Shown one piece after another: positions 10,858-23,785 of a DNA stretch of 64,000 nt. Where the stretch lies: the NCBI GenBank assembly GCA_021292105.1, contig CM037865.1:70980356-71044355 (forward strand), given 5' to 3'. The notes beneath the pieces were generated by a model. That model worked only from the letters and a program-made list of their open reading frames with translations, did not search any database and was not told where the DNA came from. The position numbers and the translations under genes are program-made. Position 1 is the first letter of the stretch. Every line of letters starts with the position of its first letter. This DNA is from Anadara kagoshimensis (taxonomy: Eukaryota; Mollusca; Bivalvia; Arcoida; Arcidae).

Positions 10858-11460
10858 GTCCGATCAGTTTTTCAGTAATGAATACCGATGTGGCCTTAAA
10901 ATGATCGTCGATTACTTACCTCAAATTTCATTAATGTTATATGTAGATCTGTTATTTTTTTAACATGTGTTGAAACAATTCGGTTAAATTTTTTATATTA
11001 AGTCTAAAAATCAAATAAAACCAGTTTTTACCAAGCGCACATCTAAGTTCAGACGATGTGTAACACGTAGTAAAATGCTTTATGGCCAATAACTTCATCT
11101 TTTAAGAAAAAATCTCAGTTTTCTTAGATGAGCTGAAAGGTTTTGTAGTTTTAAAACACTAAATTAAAAAAAAATGTGTCGCTCTAGGCCAAACAAGTGT
11201 AATAAATGAATTTTATTCTTTATTTTCATGTTTGTGCTGTTTTACTTGTCGCTCATTCATAAACAAGTACAATAGGCTAGTCCGTGACGTATATTGGTTA
11301 GGAATAGGAACACCTGTATAAACCCGTATCGCGTAAATACGTATTAGCCAATCAGAACTCAATTCTGAAAAGGTTTAAAAAGCTGAGAATATTTGCAAAA
11401 AATATTGAAAATATGTAAAAATATGTTTTAATAACACATGTGAAATTTCAAGTCTATTGA
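10858..11460. other. Intergenic, no gene seen
   Basis: AT-rich sequence with short frames only. It includes an A-run near 11165 and no recognisable motif. Confidence 0.5.
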
Positions 11461-11635
11461 TAGTGTCCATTGATAACTGATAACTTAAATGGTTGCCAGT
11501 GAATGGTTTATGAAAAATAAAGGACATTGTCTTTACAAAACACGAAATAAAAAATACCAAGTTCAAGTTCTTTATTCTCATAAATTTCACATTAACAATG
11601 TAACAGAGAGAAGGAGAGAGAGGGGGTACAATTGC
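11461..11635 (-). repeat. Dispersed repeat, probable LINE 3' end remnant
   Basis: The stretch 11461-11600 matches 23051-23190 nearly perfectly (ttgataactgataacttaaa, gttgccagtgaatggtttat, aagttcaagttctttattct). On the minus strand it ends in aataaagaacttgaacttg, which resembles the short-repeat 3' tail of LINEs. The adjacent (ga)-rich piece ending gtacaattgcctcaactaa also occurs at 22966-23013, but on the other side of the block, so the two loci are rearranged relative to each other. Confidence 0.6.
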
Positions 11636-13820
11636 CTCAACTAATGACGTACACCCTAATAGGGGGGGTTTAACAATTTTATCTCCCTTGATTACTCTCT
11701 ATGGTTAGAGGTAAGAAAGTGTACCGTCTGCAAGCCAGGGGGCATTCCCTTTTTACCTACATAATGTGCTAGTATGAAACTTAGTATATGTGTAATGCAT
11801 ATAAATGTATCTACATTATATTTTATTTTCTTAAACAATATACTTTTAAGTGTTTCGTCTGAAAATAAATAAATAAATAAATAGATAAATAAATAAATGA
11901 GACTGAAAAGTAATCTTGACCCAATTCACCATGTCGAAAACACAAAGTCTCGCGTCTACCGAAGTCTCGTTTAAGTCTCGTGGGGGGGGGCAAGTCCAAC
12001 AGGTTGCTGAAGAAAGACTACATTGAGATGCGGTTACGCTGTCGAAAATTGTGAATTAGTAGTTCTTTGTTATCGTTTTCACCAACAATTATGACGAATA
12101 AAAGTAATAAAATAATACAGAAAGTAAAACAGTGTGTATTAATCATTTATTTGTAGAAATTATTTAAATTACAGCAACCAAAAAGGAAACCGAAAGTTGA
12201 CACGGCTGTTAAAAAAAGATGTCTACGTTTGTTTGTAAATTTATCTGTAGTTGATACCAGTATATCTTTCCTATGTGTCAAATAAAGTGGTATATAAATA
12301 AGTAAAAACAGTTATTGATTGAGAGTAAGAACTAGTAATTGTTTCTATTTAAAATAAATAAATAAACCACTCACTTGCCATAGTACAACTTTTCCTCATC
12401 GATAGACCCCGAATAGCTCAAGTTCCGATTTACAGTAATTAAATTATGAAGGAACGTTAATAAAATCGTTGAAAAAGTATTTTTTACCATTAAACCATCA
12501 ATTTGTTATCATAAGTTATAAAAGATCGAAATAATCCCGTGCCTATGGTGTAAAAATTATTTTTATATCTGATGTCTTTCCTTCTATTTTTGTTTAAAAA
12601 ATTGCCTTTATTTCACCCTTTTTCCCTTATAGTATCCAAAATCTTGATTATGGTTACATTTTTCGACATTTGTTGTTTCTCAGGATATTTTTACATTTTT
12701 ATAAACGACTTTTGCTTCCAATTTGCGTTAAAGATGACAAAATTCTACGCCGGATTTTTACCGGTATTTCACAGGTAACCGGCATATCGTTACAGAATTT
12801 ACACCCAAAGTTTTCTGTTTTAGAAATTAAAGAATTTGAATTTTATTTCATTATAAAGTCTTTTTTAACAAAAAAATTAATAGTAATAAAAATTAAAATT
12901 AAAAATCATTTTGAGAATATAGTTCAAACATCTATAATTGTAGCTGGTTCAACGTCACAGAATTTTATTTCATGTCCTCTTTAACGGTAAGTTTAGAATG
13001 AATGAATAAATGAATGAATGAATGAATGAATGAATTTATTTATTTATTTATTTGAATACACAGTCATTAACTATACGAAGTCATGCAATTAGAAGTATTA
13101 ATTCACGGCAGTTTCAAAACTAGTGTGGGTACTAGTAATTCAGAATCATAATATTCATCATAAATCAAGGTAATTAATTAATCTGTTAATGAGATTAACA
13201 CCATGTAGGTACATTTTCCACGTATAATATACTATCATCTGATCCAATGGGAATTTGGAATTTGCTTCCGTTATCAATAAGTTACCGCGTCTGTTGATAA
13301 GGTATGCAGATTATCAACATTAATTAGCAACCTTTACCTGTGGGTAAAAATATGTAATATACACTTTCGTACAAGTCAAAACTATCACTTTTGAAATAAA
13401 GATTCTCGGTTCCAGTAATTTTCTACTACAGAAGTTCTGACTTCGAGAAATATTTACAGAATGAAATTATGATAATAAAAAATAATCAAAATATAAAATT
13501 TTAAAAATGAGCAGTTAAAAATGTTTGTGCGGTTTAAATTTGTTTAATATATTCAGAACCTCTTAAAATGAAAAAAAAAGTTAAAAAAGGAAGAAGAAAT
13601 GTGATATATATAATCAGCGACGTTGAACACAGAATACTTTAAAGACTCTATTAAACGTCACGGGCGTTGATCAAATTAAATATGAAGATTTTTAGAGTAA
13701 AGTTTCATTCTTTCGAAAATTTTTGTTTATTTTACCTTCAAAAAGACTGCCAATCTGATTTTAATACATTATAAAATATTAAATTTTACATTAGCCATAC
13801 ACAGATATAAGGAAAACAAA
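11636..13820. other. Intergenic with simple repeats, no gene seen
   Basis: Low-complexity AT-rich DNA. It contains (AAAT)n near 11866-11898, a G-run near 11982 and a (GAAT)n/(TTTA)n tract at 12996-13053. Reading frames at 12572-12984 are short, hydrophobic and AT-driven; I do not support them as genes. Confidence 0.5.
12996..13053. repeat. (GAAT)n then (TTTA)n microsatellite
   Basis: Tetranucleotide runs lie directly adjacent, ttagaatgaatgaataaatg followed by atttatttatttattt. Confidence 0.95.
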
Positions 13821-13821
13821 A

Positions 13822-14040
13822 CTGGCCCCGGTTTCACAATCATTCCTTAGCTAAGATTTTCCTTAACTTAAATTTAGCAAATTTTGTTAATCTCTTTTTG
13901 GAACTACTGGTGAATATTTTTATCAAAACTAAATGCAAATGTTTTATTCTAGAGGTGATCTTACAAATGACACATTAAATTCCTCCATATCTTCAAAATT
14001 AACAAAATTATAAAGATTTGAAATTTTGCAAGGGGCCTGA
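13822..14040. mobile_element. Foldback MITE copy 1 (GGTTTCACAATCATTCC family)
   Basis: The left end ggccccggtttcacaatcat, then tccttagctaagattttcct, recurs at 23570 and in decayed form at 25668 and 50632. The right end keeps only aaggggcctg as an inverted match. It is about 220 bp with no coding capacity. Confidence 0.65.
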
Positions 14041-16654
14041 TTATTTAAATATAGCCAGATTAAGAATTACATCACAGATAAAAAATTGAAATTGGACGTT
14101 ATTCAAAAATAGAAAAAAAGATAAATTATGCACTAAATGTTATAGTAATTCTATAGAAGATGAAATTAATTTCTTGATATCTACTGTCCAGTAATTTTGA
14201 CAGATGATTTTCGGCAGTAATAAATACATCAAATAAATGCTTTAATAATCAAAACTCTTTGACAAATATTTTTGGATTATAAATTGTGAAGATTGTGATA
14301 TACTTAAGACTTTTGTACAACCTGAGGTACAACAAAAGTCTTTTTTCTCCGTTTCAATCGTCATATTCTACGCTGCAACTATACTGGACGGATGTGGCTT
14401 GCCCCCCCCCCCCCCCCCCAAGCCTGGTTTTCGTTCATAGGTGTTATCTCCCCTGTCGTGTTTTCGAAATGGTCAATAAGTACCCACAATGTAATTGAAT
14501 AATGATGAATAAATTATTGATGCAAGGTTGAATTATAGTTTTAAAAAATAAATAAATAAATAAATAAATAAATAAATTTTGAAACATGACCTTGAATGCC
14601 GCATCAATATACACTTTAAATATTTTAAATCTTTATTTATTTTTTTTTATTATTTTTTATTTTTTATTGGCACACAGTGTCATGTCTATCAATTAAATTT
14701 ATTTATTTATTTTGGAAAGTATCTTTATAAGGGAATGGTTAATTACTTTAGTTAAAACGTTTGAAATAAATAGGGATTTTTTTCTAAAAAGTAATGAATC
14801 GTTTACCATTTCATATGCCATTTTTATGAAATCAAAATAAAAAAAATAATGGCAATCAAAAAAAAAAAAACGGATAGAATTATTGAAACCATACAGATAT
14901 TTAATGTTAAATTTTATTTATTTTTTATTCACATTCTAAATACTTTTACAATATTCTCTAACATCCATACATTTCATTTATCAGTTTATAAGTTTGATAT
15001 TATCTTGTATATTGAATAAGTTTGATGAAGTTTGTGTAATTGATAAAAACGATACTTGTAAATTTTTAATGTTATCGATGGATGCTGACCATAAAGGGGT
15101 TCATTTGTCGTTTGTCGGTACGTGTCATGTATTGAGTCGTCCGGTAATGTTGACAGGTGTGCGGAGGTATGTGAATTACGGATACTAATTAACGGATTAA
15201 GACTTCAACACCATAATCTTGGTAATACATTACGGGATAATCAATTCATCAACGAGAAACTTTTTAATAAACAGTAATGTAACATGTAGATATGAGGAGC
15301 ATCATATTTCTTGGAGCAAATATGGGGTAAGGGAAAGAATAAAATGTAATTGTAATCGCCATCATAATTTTGGGTTCGTTTAATTAATTAAAATTAGTTA
15401 AATGTAATTCTGTCAGAGGCAATAATATACATGTATACAGAATATACCGATTCAATTATCACCCACATCGGCGTAAACTTTATAAGTTTTGATACTATTT
15501 TAAGAAAAGAACAACTGATAAAGTTCTTCCACAAACTTGTATGTATTCAAGATTGTTTTTCTAGCTATAGACTGCCTATTAATAGTATCATATCTTTGTC
15601 CTTATAGCAAACATAACCATTTTATTTTATTTTTAAAGTTTCAAATGCTAAACAAAATATATTAATTATACTTCTTTAATTTGGTTTATTCATTTTTATC
15701 ATCTTTTAATTCTAACTGTTTTTTTAATACTTGTTAGTTTTAATTTCTAAAATATTAAAAAAAAACATATTTGACTTAAAGAAAATATAAATTTATTAGT
15801 AAGAAAAAGTTTTGTCACATAAAATATATATTTATTCATGAATGAATTTAAATATATCCCATTTACGGCAATGTTTAACCATTTTAAAGCGTTACCAGCC
15901 TTAAACCTGTATAACGACTGCCCCTTCGATTGCAAATCACGTTCAATCACGTCCAATCTCGTAAGGTCACGGGACTTGCGCATGCGTAATAAACAATGTT
16001 AAACTCCTCTATTGGATTTTTACTACATGACATATTTACCCATGTACCTCGGCAAGTTAACCAATCGCTATGCGAGAAATTTCTTTGAAGGGTGACAATA
16101 AACGATATAACTATCGCTGTTTTAATGACGTACTCCCTTGCTTATCTTAGGACGTCATGCTACGTGTCGCGAACAATGGTTGTGACGTAATTTTTATTCA
16201 TAATTTTTTTTTATTTCAATGGAGGTAATCTCAACAGCCGAATTGTAACAATGGACCTTTTTGCAAATATTATTGTATTTTATGTTAAATTAAAAAATGG
16301 TATATGACATCAAGGACAGATGGTTTTTACATAAAATAGTATTGATGTATTTATCTAATGAATTTGCAACAAATTAACACGTGATGTACTAATATGTCCC
16401 CCCCTCATATTTTGTATATCTCTATATTTTTACTGTCAACAAAGTTAAATATTAGTTTAGTTATATTTATTATCATAAACTCAGTATTGAGGAAATAAAT
16501 AAATGATATCACTGCTTATATTAGCCCGAAGTGGCATTAATAGGAGGACCTATTTCAACCTTCAACTATAAACACTCACTAACTGAATACTCTCCGCATC
16601 AAAACGTTAACCTAAGGATAGCATTCATGTTTATTTTTTGTTTGTTCCTAACAG
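14041..16654. other. Intergenic, no gene seen
   Basis: This stretch contains a C17 run at 14402-14418, an (AAAT)n run at 14546-14577, and a segment at 16008-16095 that reappears inverted at 22693-22780 (ttaaccaatcgctatgcgag), a small dispersed repeat. Frames at 14286-14498 and 15747-15983 lack recognisable domains. Confidence 0.5.
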
Positions 16655-16960
16655 GAGGTGTTTACCCTTCCGGAGCACCCCGCCTCACTTCCCTGGTGGA
16701 AGTTCACATGTCTAATTTAACTTGTCAGATCCAAAGTTTTTACTTTGCTTCGAACATGGATTAGTGTGTGTTTTGTTTATTTTTGTGTTTGTTTGTAGGA
16801 CGTATGGGCCGTTGGGGTAGAATCGTTCCATGTATACTGTGACGTCATTTAAGTATATACTGACGAAAATAAAATGGGTTTGGCTGCAGAAATAGTTCAT
16901 GTCTCAGTAATTCCAGGTCAGACCACTGATTTGAGTTCATTGAAATAAGCAAACTATACG
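16655..16960 (+). repeat. Dispersed repeat, CCTTCCGGAGCACC family, copy 1
   Basis: The core cccttccggagcaccccgcc followed by ctggtggaagttcacatg is shared with 31555-31640, 61025-61105 and, inverted, with 56875-56960 and weakly 45290-45360. The core has a short imperfect palindrome (acttcc...ggaagt). The family is probably a non-autonomous element; I could not place its ends. Confidence 0.6.
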
Positions 16961-17029
16961 CAATGGTGATTAAAAAAGAAAAGAAAAGAAAAGAAACTTG
17001 AACAAAATATAAAATCATTGGTAATTTTG

Positions 17030-17404
17030 CTTAACCTGTGTCGATGCATAGACTGATACAGTATCGTGTCATAATTCCGTCTAATATTTTACAAAGAGAA
17101 ATGAGGATTTGTTTATGTTGTGCGTTGAATTGTATTGAGACCGAGTATCACTTCGTCCTTATATGTCCTACATTCCGTTTCATGCGTGATCAATATCTAC
17201 CGAAATATTACTGTGTCTGGCCGAATATCCATAAATTTCGTACACTATTAAAAGCCGACTCTGAATCTCTCACAAGGAAACTCTCTCAACTTCTCAACTC
17301 CTGACTGTTCTCTGTTATTTATTTGGGTTTTTTTTTGTCATGTTGTTACATAATTCAATTTGTTTTGTAATGCTATAGCAATGTATTGTTTGCTTTTTGC
17401 AATA

Positions 17405-17406
<2 letters not shown>
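17030..17406 (+). mobile_element. 5'-truncated LINE, C-terminal tail only
   Basis: The open frame 17038-17304 encodes CLCCALNCIETEYHFVLICP, the cysteine/histidine tail of a LINE ORF2 polymerase, followed by RFMRDQYLPKYY. The same region is seen in the larger copy at 32814-34127 (HFVLICPYYLSIRKQYIKKY). A stop at 17302 is followed by a ~100-base 3' UTR with aataaa at 17401, and then an (ATT)n tract that could be the element's tandem tail. Truncation from the 5' end is normal for LINE insertions. Confidence 0.8.

Positions 17407-17440
<34 letters not shown>
17407..17440. repeat. (ATT)n microsatellite at LINE 3' end
   Basis: Eleven ATT units directly follow the aataaagt end of the LINE fragment, consistent with template slippage at insertion. 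Confidence 0.9.
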
Positions 17441-17441
<1 letters not shown>

Positions 17442-17850
17442 AAAATAAATTTAATCATACAAAGATATGCAATAACGTCAAATAAAGAAAAACACAATCA
17501 CAATAAACACAACAAATTGATTAAAAATAAGGTAAACGTGTCACCAAAGGGAAATATATATATATTTTGTAAAGAAATACAATAAATTCGTCAATCTCGT
17601 TCTTTGACATCTGAAGCCTTTACAATTCTGTAATTTAATTTCTTTATAAAAAGACTGGAAATAGCAGTCTGATATAACAGATTTTAATCACTATAGTAAC
17701 AGCTTTCCTATTCATTTATTTGATCTCTATTAAAATTATGTACTGTCTCTGTATATAAAGATGTATCTATCCGCTTTTATTTTGAAGCTGGTTAAAATAA
17801 ACATTTAACACTTTACGTAAAACTACGGGGACACAAAGATGGCATTTTTT
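17441..17850. other. Intergenic, no gene seen
   Basis: AT-rich sequence with no motif recognised. Confidence 0.5.
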
Positions 17851-17869
17851 ACATTGCTTGCTCATGTAA

Positions 17870-18280
17870 ATGTTATTGTGTCGTCACACAAAATCTATTG
17901 TGTGTTTACAGTTTTGCTATTGGGTGCCCACGCAATAACTCTTGCGTAGCTCACGCAAAACAGATATCATTCTTGTGAACACAAAAAAGCTTTTATGTTA
18001 GCACACAAAGCCCCATTACGTGCTCACACAATATCTTTTATGTGAGCACACAGACCCCCATTACGTGCTCACATAATATCTTTCATGTGAGCACACAAAA
18101 CCCCATTACGTGCTCACACAATATCTTTTGTGTAAGCACACAAAACTTTCGAGCAAGAATGCAATATACCTGCCAATAACGCTTACGTGTGAACATGGTA
18201 GGTTTTGCGTGAGCACTATATAATGCGGCACTTGTGTGAGCACTTGATAATTTTCGCGTGAGCCACAAGATAATTTTTTT
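17870..18280. repeat. Hairpin-forming minisatellite, 45-bp core period
   Basis: The word ccccattacgtgctcacaca occurs at 18011, 18056 (one variant) and 18101, giving a 45-bp period. Each unit contains gtgctcaca and, about 12 bases later, tgtgagcac, its exact complement, so every unit can fold into a 9-bp-stem hairpin. Diverged units on both sides (tgtgagcac/gtgctcac words in both orientations) extend the block to about 17870-18280. Confidence 0.8.
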
Positions 18281-19124
18281 CATGTTGCCTTTGTGTATAA
18301 AATTCTAAAAGATTATGGGAAATGTTTATCATGAGTTAGATTGGGAAATATTTGACGTCATAGATTAATAATCAATCCGACTTGGCACATCTTTCAAAAA
18401 TTTTGGTCAACCGTTATGGACTTTTTGAATATATATATATATCTGTGCCCCCTTCTAAAATCACAAATTCAACAAATATATATAATAATAATTATAATGA
18501 ATCAAACACGACAAATTATTACTGTCATAAAGATAAAACTTTAATCTAAAACAATTCTGTCCAAATTAGGACCTAAAAACATATAAGTTTATCACACATT
18601 TTCACTCTTTTTGTTCATAAAATCAAGATATAGACCGCGAACGCGATATAATGCTTTTTGTTTGACTGACTTTCGTTTAAAGTGTATAAAAGGCATTTCA
18701 GTTTCCGGTAGTGTCTCGGCGCATGTCGGGGGTTATTTTTTCGAATACCCTCTAAAATAATTGTTTATATATAATTATAGTACATGTATGTATTACTCGG
18801 AGGTGCTTTGTATTTGATGTAAACTGTGTACGTATTCAACTGATGGCTATTCTTGCGATTGGAACTGTCTAGGAATTGCGTTAATAGCGCTATATATCTT
18901 CCACTGGGCAGTGATAAACAAACTGAATACTAATATGTTAGCAATTTCTAGACATTTCAATGAATATATTTGAATTTTGCATTTTTAAAATCTTAATTCG
19001 GTTTCTTTAATCTTAAAATAAATTAAAATACTGTTGTGCACGACATGCATTTCCAATCGCTAGAACAGCCAATCGATGACGTTACGCGTAATTAAGTAAT
19101 GCGGGACGTAATTTTGGCAATTGG
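18281..19124. other. Intergenic, no gene seen
   Basis: No reading frame or motif that I can support. A short (TA)n run lies near 18430. Confidence 0.5.
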
Positions 19125-19418
19125 GTAATTATAGTCCAACACTTTGTAATAACATCATCTGAAGAACTAAGAAATAATCAAACTGTCATTTATTTTTAAG
19201 ATAAAAATATTTATCAAGTCCTGTGACCTATTGATTGGATTTTTTGTACATGTGTACCTTTTAAATTAGACCACGATGACACACACACACACACACACAC
19301 ACATTTTCTTGAAAATTTCTTTGAAGGATGTAAACGTTAGCATTAAATTAGTATAATTTTCTTGTGAATTACTTTAATTATTGATATATTGTACAATGTG
19401 CAAGGAAGTTTAAATAAC

Positions 19419-19420
<2 letters not shown>

Positions 19421-19449
<29 letters not shown>

Positions 19450-19472
19450 CATACATACATACATACATACAT
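19421..19472. repeat. (ACAT)n microsatellite
   Basis: Thirteen ACAT units, specific to copy B of the carrier element. Confidence 0.95.
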
Positions 19473-20042
19473 AAACCCATATTTAAATTGAATCATTCGT
19501 CGTATTACCAGTCAGCCAGTCAGATATTTAAGATAAATGTAAAATGTATATCCTTTAAGCAAACACATTGATTTTCCTCCTATTTTATCTCAAACTCATG
19601 TCGTGTCTATCCGCTTCTTATCTCAAATAGTTTACCTGTGGACATAACGATACTAACATGAAGAACAGGTGAGTTTGCATTTATATGTTCTTAATTATAA
19701 ATAAAGTTTAATTTTTAGACAAAAAAAATTATAGAATAATGCTACTTCAAATATTTCTGCTTCATGTGAAAAGAATCCTGTAGTATCAAAGACCGTGCTC
19801 AAAAAGTGGGGAAAAGGGGTAGGTTCGGACAATCCCGTCAATGTGAACAACTCAAATCAAGGTCTATGAGGTTGTGTATTCTACTGATACCTCTGAGATT
19901 ACTCAATTTACTCGTCTATTCTTTTGACCATATACAGGACACTTGTATATTATAAAGCATGTTTGGTGTCATAATCAATTATCTCAATACACACGTGTTC
20001 TGTTTTCTTTTTTGTGTATATTGCTGCGATGTAATGTTGTAC

Positions 20043-21912
20043 TTGTTGCTTTGGTCATTGACTTGGCGTACATTAGTGTTCTATTGGTCGCCTTGGTCAA
20101 TGACATGACGTACATTGGTGTTCTAATGGTTGCCTTGGTCAATCAATGACATGACGTTCACTGGTGTTCTATTGGTTGCTTTGGTCAATGACATGACGTA
20201 CATTTGTGTTCTATTGGTTGCCCTGGTCAATGACATGACGTGCATTGGTCTTGTCCGTATTTAATTTGGCAATGACATGACGTAAATTAGTGTTCTATTG
20301 GTTGCCTTGGTTAATGTTATGACGTACATTGTTCTTCTCCTGGTTGCCTTTGTTGATGACATGACGTACATTGGTGTTCTATTGGTTGCCTTTGTCAATG
20401 CCATGACGTACATTAGTGTTCTTTTGGTTGCCTTTATCAATGACATGACACACACTGGTGTTCTATTGGTTAACGTGGGCAATGACATGACGTGCATTGG
20501 TGTTGTCCGTGTTGCATTTGGCAATGAAATGACGAAAACTAGTGTTTTGTTGGTTTCCTTTGTCAATGCCATGACACACATTGCTGTTCTCCTGGTAGCC
20601 TTTGTCAATGACATGACGCATATTGTTGCTTTGTTAGCTGCCTTTTTCAATGACATGATGTACATTAGTGTTTCTGTTGATTGCCTTGGTCAATGACATG
20701 ACGTACATTGGCGTCCTATTGGTTGCCCTGGTCAATGACATGACGTACTTTGGTGTTCTATTTGTTATCTTTGTCAATGACATGACGTACATTGGTGTTC
20801 TATTGGTTGCCTTGACCAATGACATGACGTACATTGATGTTCTCCGTGTTGCCTTTGTCAATGACATGGCGTACTTTGGTGTTCTATTGGTTGCCTTTGT
20901 CAATGTCATGGCGTACATTGGTGTTCTATTGGTTGCCTTGGGCAATGACATGACGTACACTGGTGTTCTCCTTGTTGCTTTGGTTAATGGCATGGCGTAC
21001 ATTGGTGATTTATCGGCTGTCTTGGTCAATGACATGACGAACATTGGTGTTTTTCGTGTTGCTTTGGGTAATGGCATGACGTACATTGGTGTTCTATTGG
21101 TTGCTTTGGTCAATGACATGACATACATTGGTGTTTTTCGTGTTGCTTAAGTTAATGACATGACGCACATTGTTGTTCTATTGGTTGCCTTGGTCAATGA
21201 CATGACGTACATTGGTGTTGTCTGTGTTGATTTGGTCAATGACATGACGTACATTGGTGTTCTTCGTGTTGCTGTGGTCAATGACATGACGTACATTGGT
21301 GTTCTATCGGTTGCCCTGGTCAATGATATGACGTACTTTGGTGTTGTCCGTGTTGATTTGGTCAATGACGTGACGTACAATGGTGTTCTATTGTTTGCCT
21401 TTGTCAATGACATGACCTTCATTTGTGTTCTTCGTGTTGCTTTAGTTAATGACATGACGTACATTGTTGTTCTATTGGTTGACTTGGTAAATGACAAGAC
21501 GTTCATTGGTGTTCTATCGGTTGCCTTGGTCAATGATATGACGTACATTGGCGTTCTTCGTGTTTCTTTAGTTAATGACATGACGTTCATTGATGTTCTA
21601 TTGGTTGCTTTGGCCAATGACATAACGTACATTGGTGTTCTATTGGTTGTGTCGGTCAATGACATGACGTACAATGGTGTTTTCCGTGTTGTTTTGGTCA
21701 ATAACATGACGTACATAATTTGTGTTCTTCGTGTTGCTTTACTGACATGACGTACATTGTTGTTCCATTGGTTGCCTTGTCAATGACACGACGTACTTTG
21801 GTGTTGTCCGTGTTGATTTGGTCAATGACATGACGTACAATGGTGTTCTATTGGTTGAGTTGGTCAATGACATGACGTACATTGGCGTTCTATTGGTTGC
21901 CCTGGTCAATGA
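20043..21912. repeat. 42-bp satellite array B, about 44 units
   Basis: The same 42-bp unit and the same flanks as array A. Units are more diverged from each other than those at 9900-10450, and I see less obvious higher-order duplication. Reading frames on both strands (for example 21147-21716 minus and 21160-21750 plus) are by-products of the stop-free period. Confidence 0.95.
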
Positions 21913-22282
21913 CAATAGCCAGTTAAATGATCTAAATAATGGTTTTGATACTTAAGACCAGCCATGTTAACTCGAACGTATTTCATAAACAACATACATA
22001 ACAGACTAAATACAAAGGGCTTTAATTGCTCTAATTAATAAGTAGTCATTTAAATTTAAAAAATTAAATGTTGGAGACAATAAATTTTAATATTGGTCAT
22101 GCAGTTTATCATATTAAAAGGGTGGTAGCTGAAGTTTATTATTCCAATACTACTGATGTGTTAAATATCATTACGCTTATCTATTACCTATAATATACCC
22201 GTTATCAGTGCATGGTTAAAGGTTAAAGGGCATATCTATTAAGGTCATCGGTTAATCAGTTTTATGTAAATGTTGTATTTCT

Positions 22283-22965
22283 AATTGTATTGAAAATGTT
22301 TTAGTTTGTCCATTATCTGTAGATTTAAGAAAATACTTAAAAATGGTTTTGTCGTTGGCAAAATATGTCTTAATTTGTTAATTTATTATCTAGTAAACAT
22401 GAAAATATTATTATTAATTTGGCAAAATATTTATATTATGCATTTAAAAGAAGAGATTGTTTAAATATTAAATAATATTGAACATGTATTTATTATGTAT
22501 ATTATGTATTTGCCGCCTTAGATATTTGTTGTATTTGTTCTAGATATATAGATTTATTGTAATGTATATAACAAAAACCCGTTTCCAGATTTTACCATTT
22601 TCAATATACTTTCTATGGTCATCGTTTTACAACGGTAATTTCACTAACATTACAAACACTTGTCAGAAACACAGTTCAACGGCTTCTTCAAACTTCAAAC
22701 AGATTTCTCGCATAGTGATTGGTTAACTTGCTGGGTTACGGAAATCTGCCAGGGTACATAAACGCACGCGATGTTTACCGGTAAAAGGGGAAGTAACTCG
22801 TCGTTGCAGAACTCGGTTACGGTAGACTATGTTTAACTATAATTTTTATATAGGCATATATAAGAATTATAGACTGGTACTGATACAACATTCATGTAAC
22901 AACAACATGTTTAAAAATGCATCACGTTTACTTTAATCTTAAATAATTATTGAAATGGGACATTC
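22283..22965. other. Intergenic, no gene seen
   Basis: AT-rich sequence. The segment 22693-22780 is an inverted copy of 16008-16095. Confidence 0.5.
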
Positions 22966-23500
22966 AATGTAACAGAGAGACAGAGAGAGGGGGGGTACAA
23001 TTGCCTCAACTAAATTGGATTTTTACTACCTGACATATTTATAACACCACGTGTCCATTGATAACTGATAACTTAAATGGTTGCCAGTGAATGGTTTATG
23101 AAAAATTAAGGACATTGTCTTTACAAAACACGAAATAAAAAATATCAAGTTCAAGTTCTTTATTCTCATAAATTTCACATTTACAATACAGAGAACATAT
23201 CATCGTTATAATATGCATAATAAACATAAGCTTACAAAGGGACTGAATCTAACTGATAACACTGATAAAACATAAGTTGTTAAAACAGAAATCTTTGTGA
23301 AGCAAATCATAAAATCGTAAAATTTCAAAATATTTAGAGTTCTAGCATTTGAAAAAGAAAGTAAAATAAGCATAAAGTATTTTAAATCACAACATGCGCA
23401 AACATTTGGAGTAAAATAAGCAAAACGTGCAATTTGATTACGGCGGTTATAGATCAGGGCTTTGTAACTCGAAGCTCTCTTGGCAATAACGAACACTTAA
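22966..23500 (-). repeat. Dispersed repeat with LINE-like 3' end
   Basis: A (ga)-rich stretch ending gtacaattgcctcaactaa is followed by a 140-bp block shared with 11461-11600. The minus-strand frame 23206-23496 runs toward the LINE-like tail aataaagaacttgaacttg at about 23140. It has a cysteine cluster (NVCACCDLK) but no other LINE motif, so calling it a LINE C-terminus is tentative. Confidence 0.45.
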
Positions 23501-23785
23501 CTCCGGCATTAAGTGTTCGTTACTGCTAAGAAAGCTTCGAGTGAACCAGCCAAGACACGAATCCCAGGTCCCGGTTTCACAATCATTCCCTAGCTAAGAT
23601 TTTCCTTTCTTCATAATTTTGTTAATTTTCAAGATATTGGGGAATTTAAGGTGTCATTTTTAAGATCACTTCTAGATTAAAATATTTGCATTTAGTTTTA
23701 ACACAAATATTCACTAGTAGCTCCTAAAGAGATTACAAAAAATTACTAAGTTTAAGTTAAGAAGAATCTTAGCTAAGGAATGATT

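Larger units (their letters stand above)
19125..22282 (+). mobile_element. Satellite-carrying element copy B, uninterrupted
   Basis: This copy matches copy A on both sides of its 42-bp array. The left arm 19125-20040 starts at gtaattatagtccaacac, has (CA)n at 19280-19302 and an (ACAT)n run at 19421-19472 where copy A has only tatatata. The right arm 21915-22282 ends in gtaaatgttgtatttcta. Flanks beyond both ends are unrelated to those of copy A. The LINE present in copy A is absent (ctgttttcttttttgtgtat at 20000). No protein-coding capacity is seen. Confidence 0.78.

Noticed and set aside
12572-12984. Overlapping hydrophobic reading frames
   Set aside because: Low-complexity AT-rich DNA gives Phe/Leu/Ile-rich frames by chance; no signal, domain or splice evidence.
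14286-14498. Reading frame with a proline run
   Set aside because: The proline run is a C17 homopolymer; no domain and no conserved flank.
18011-18145. CRP-like palindromes TGTGA...TCACA
   Set aside because: The similarity to a bacterial operator is coincidental in eukaryotic DNA; the palindromes arise from the hairpin unit of the minisatellite.
20043-21912. CRISPR array possibility for the regularly spaced repeats (also 18011-18120 and 58110-58697)
   Set aside because: Repeats are head to tail without unique spacers, and the DNA is eukaryotic.
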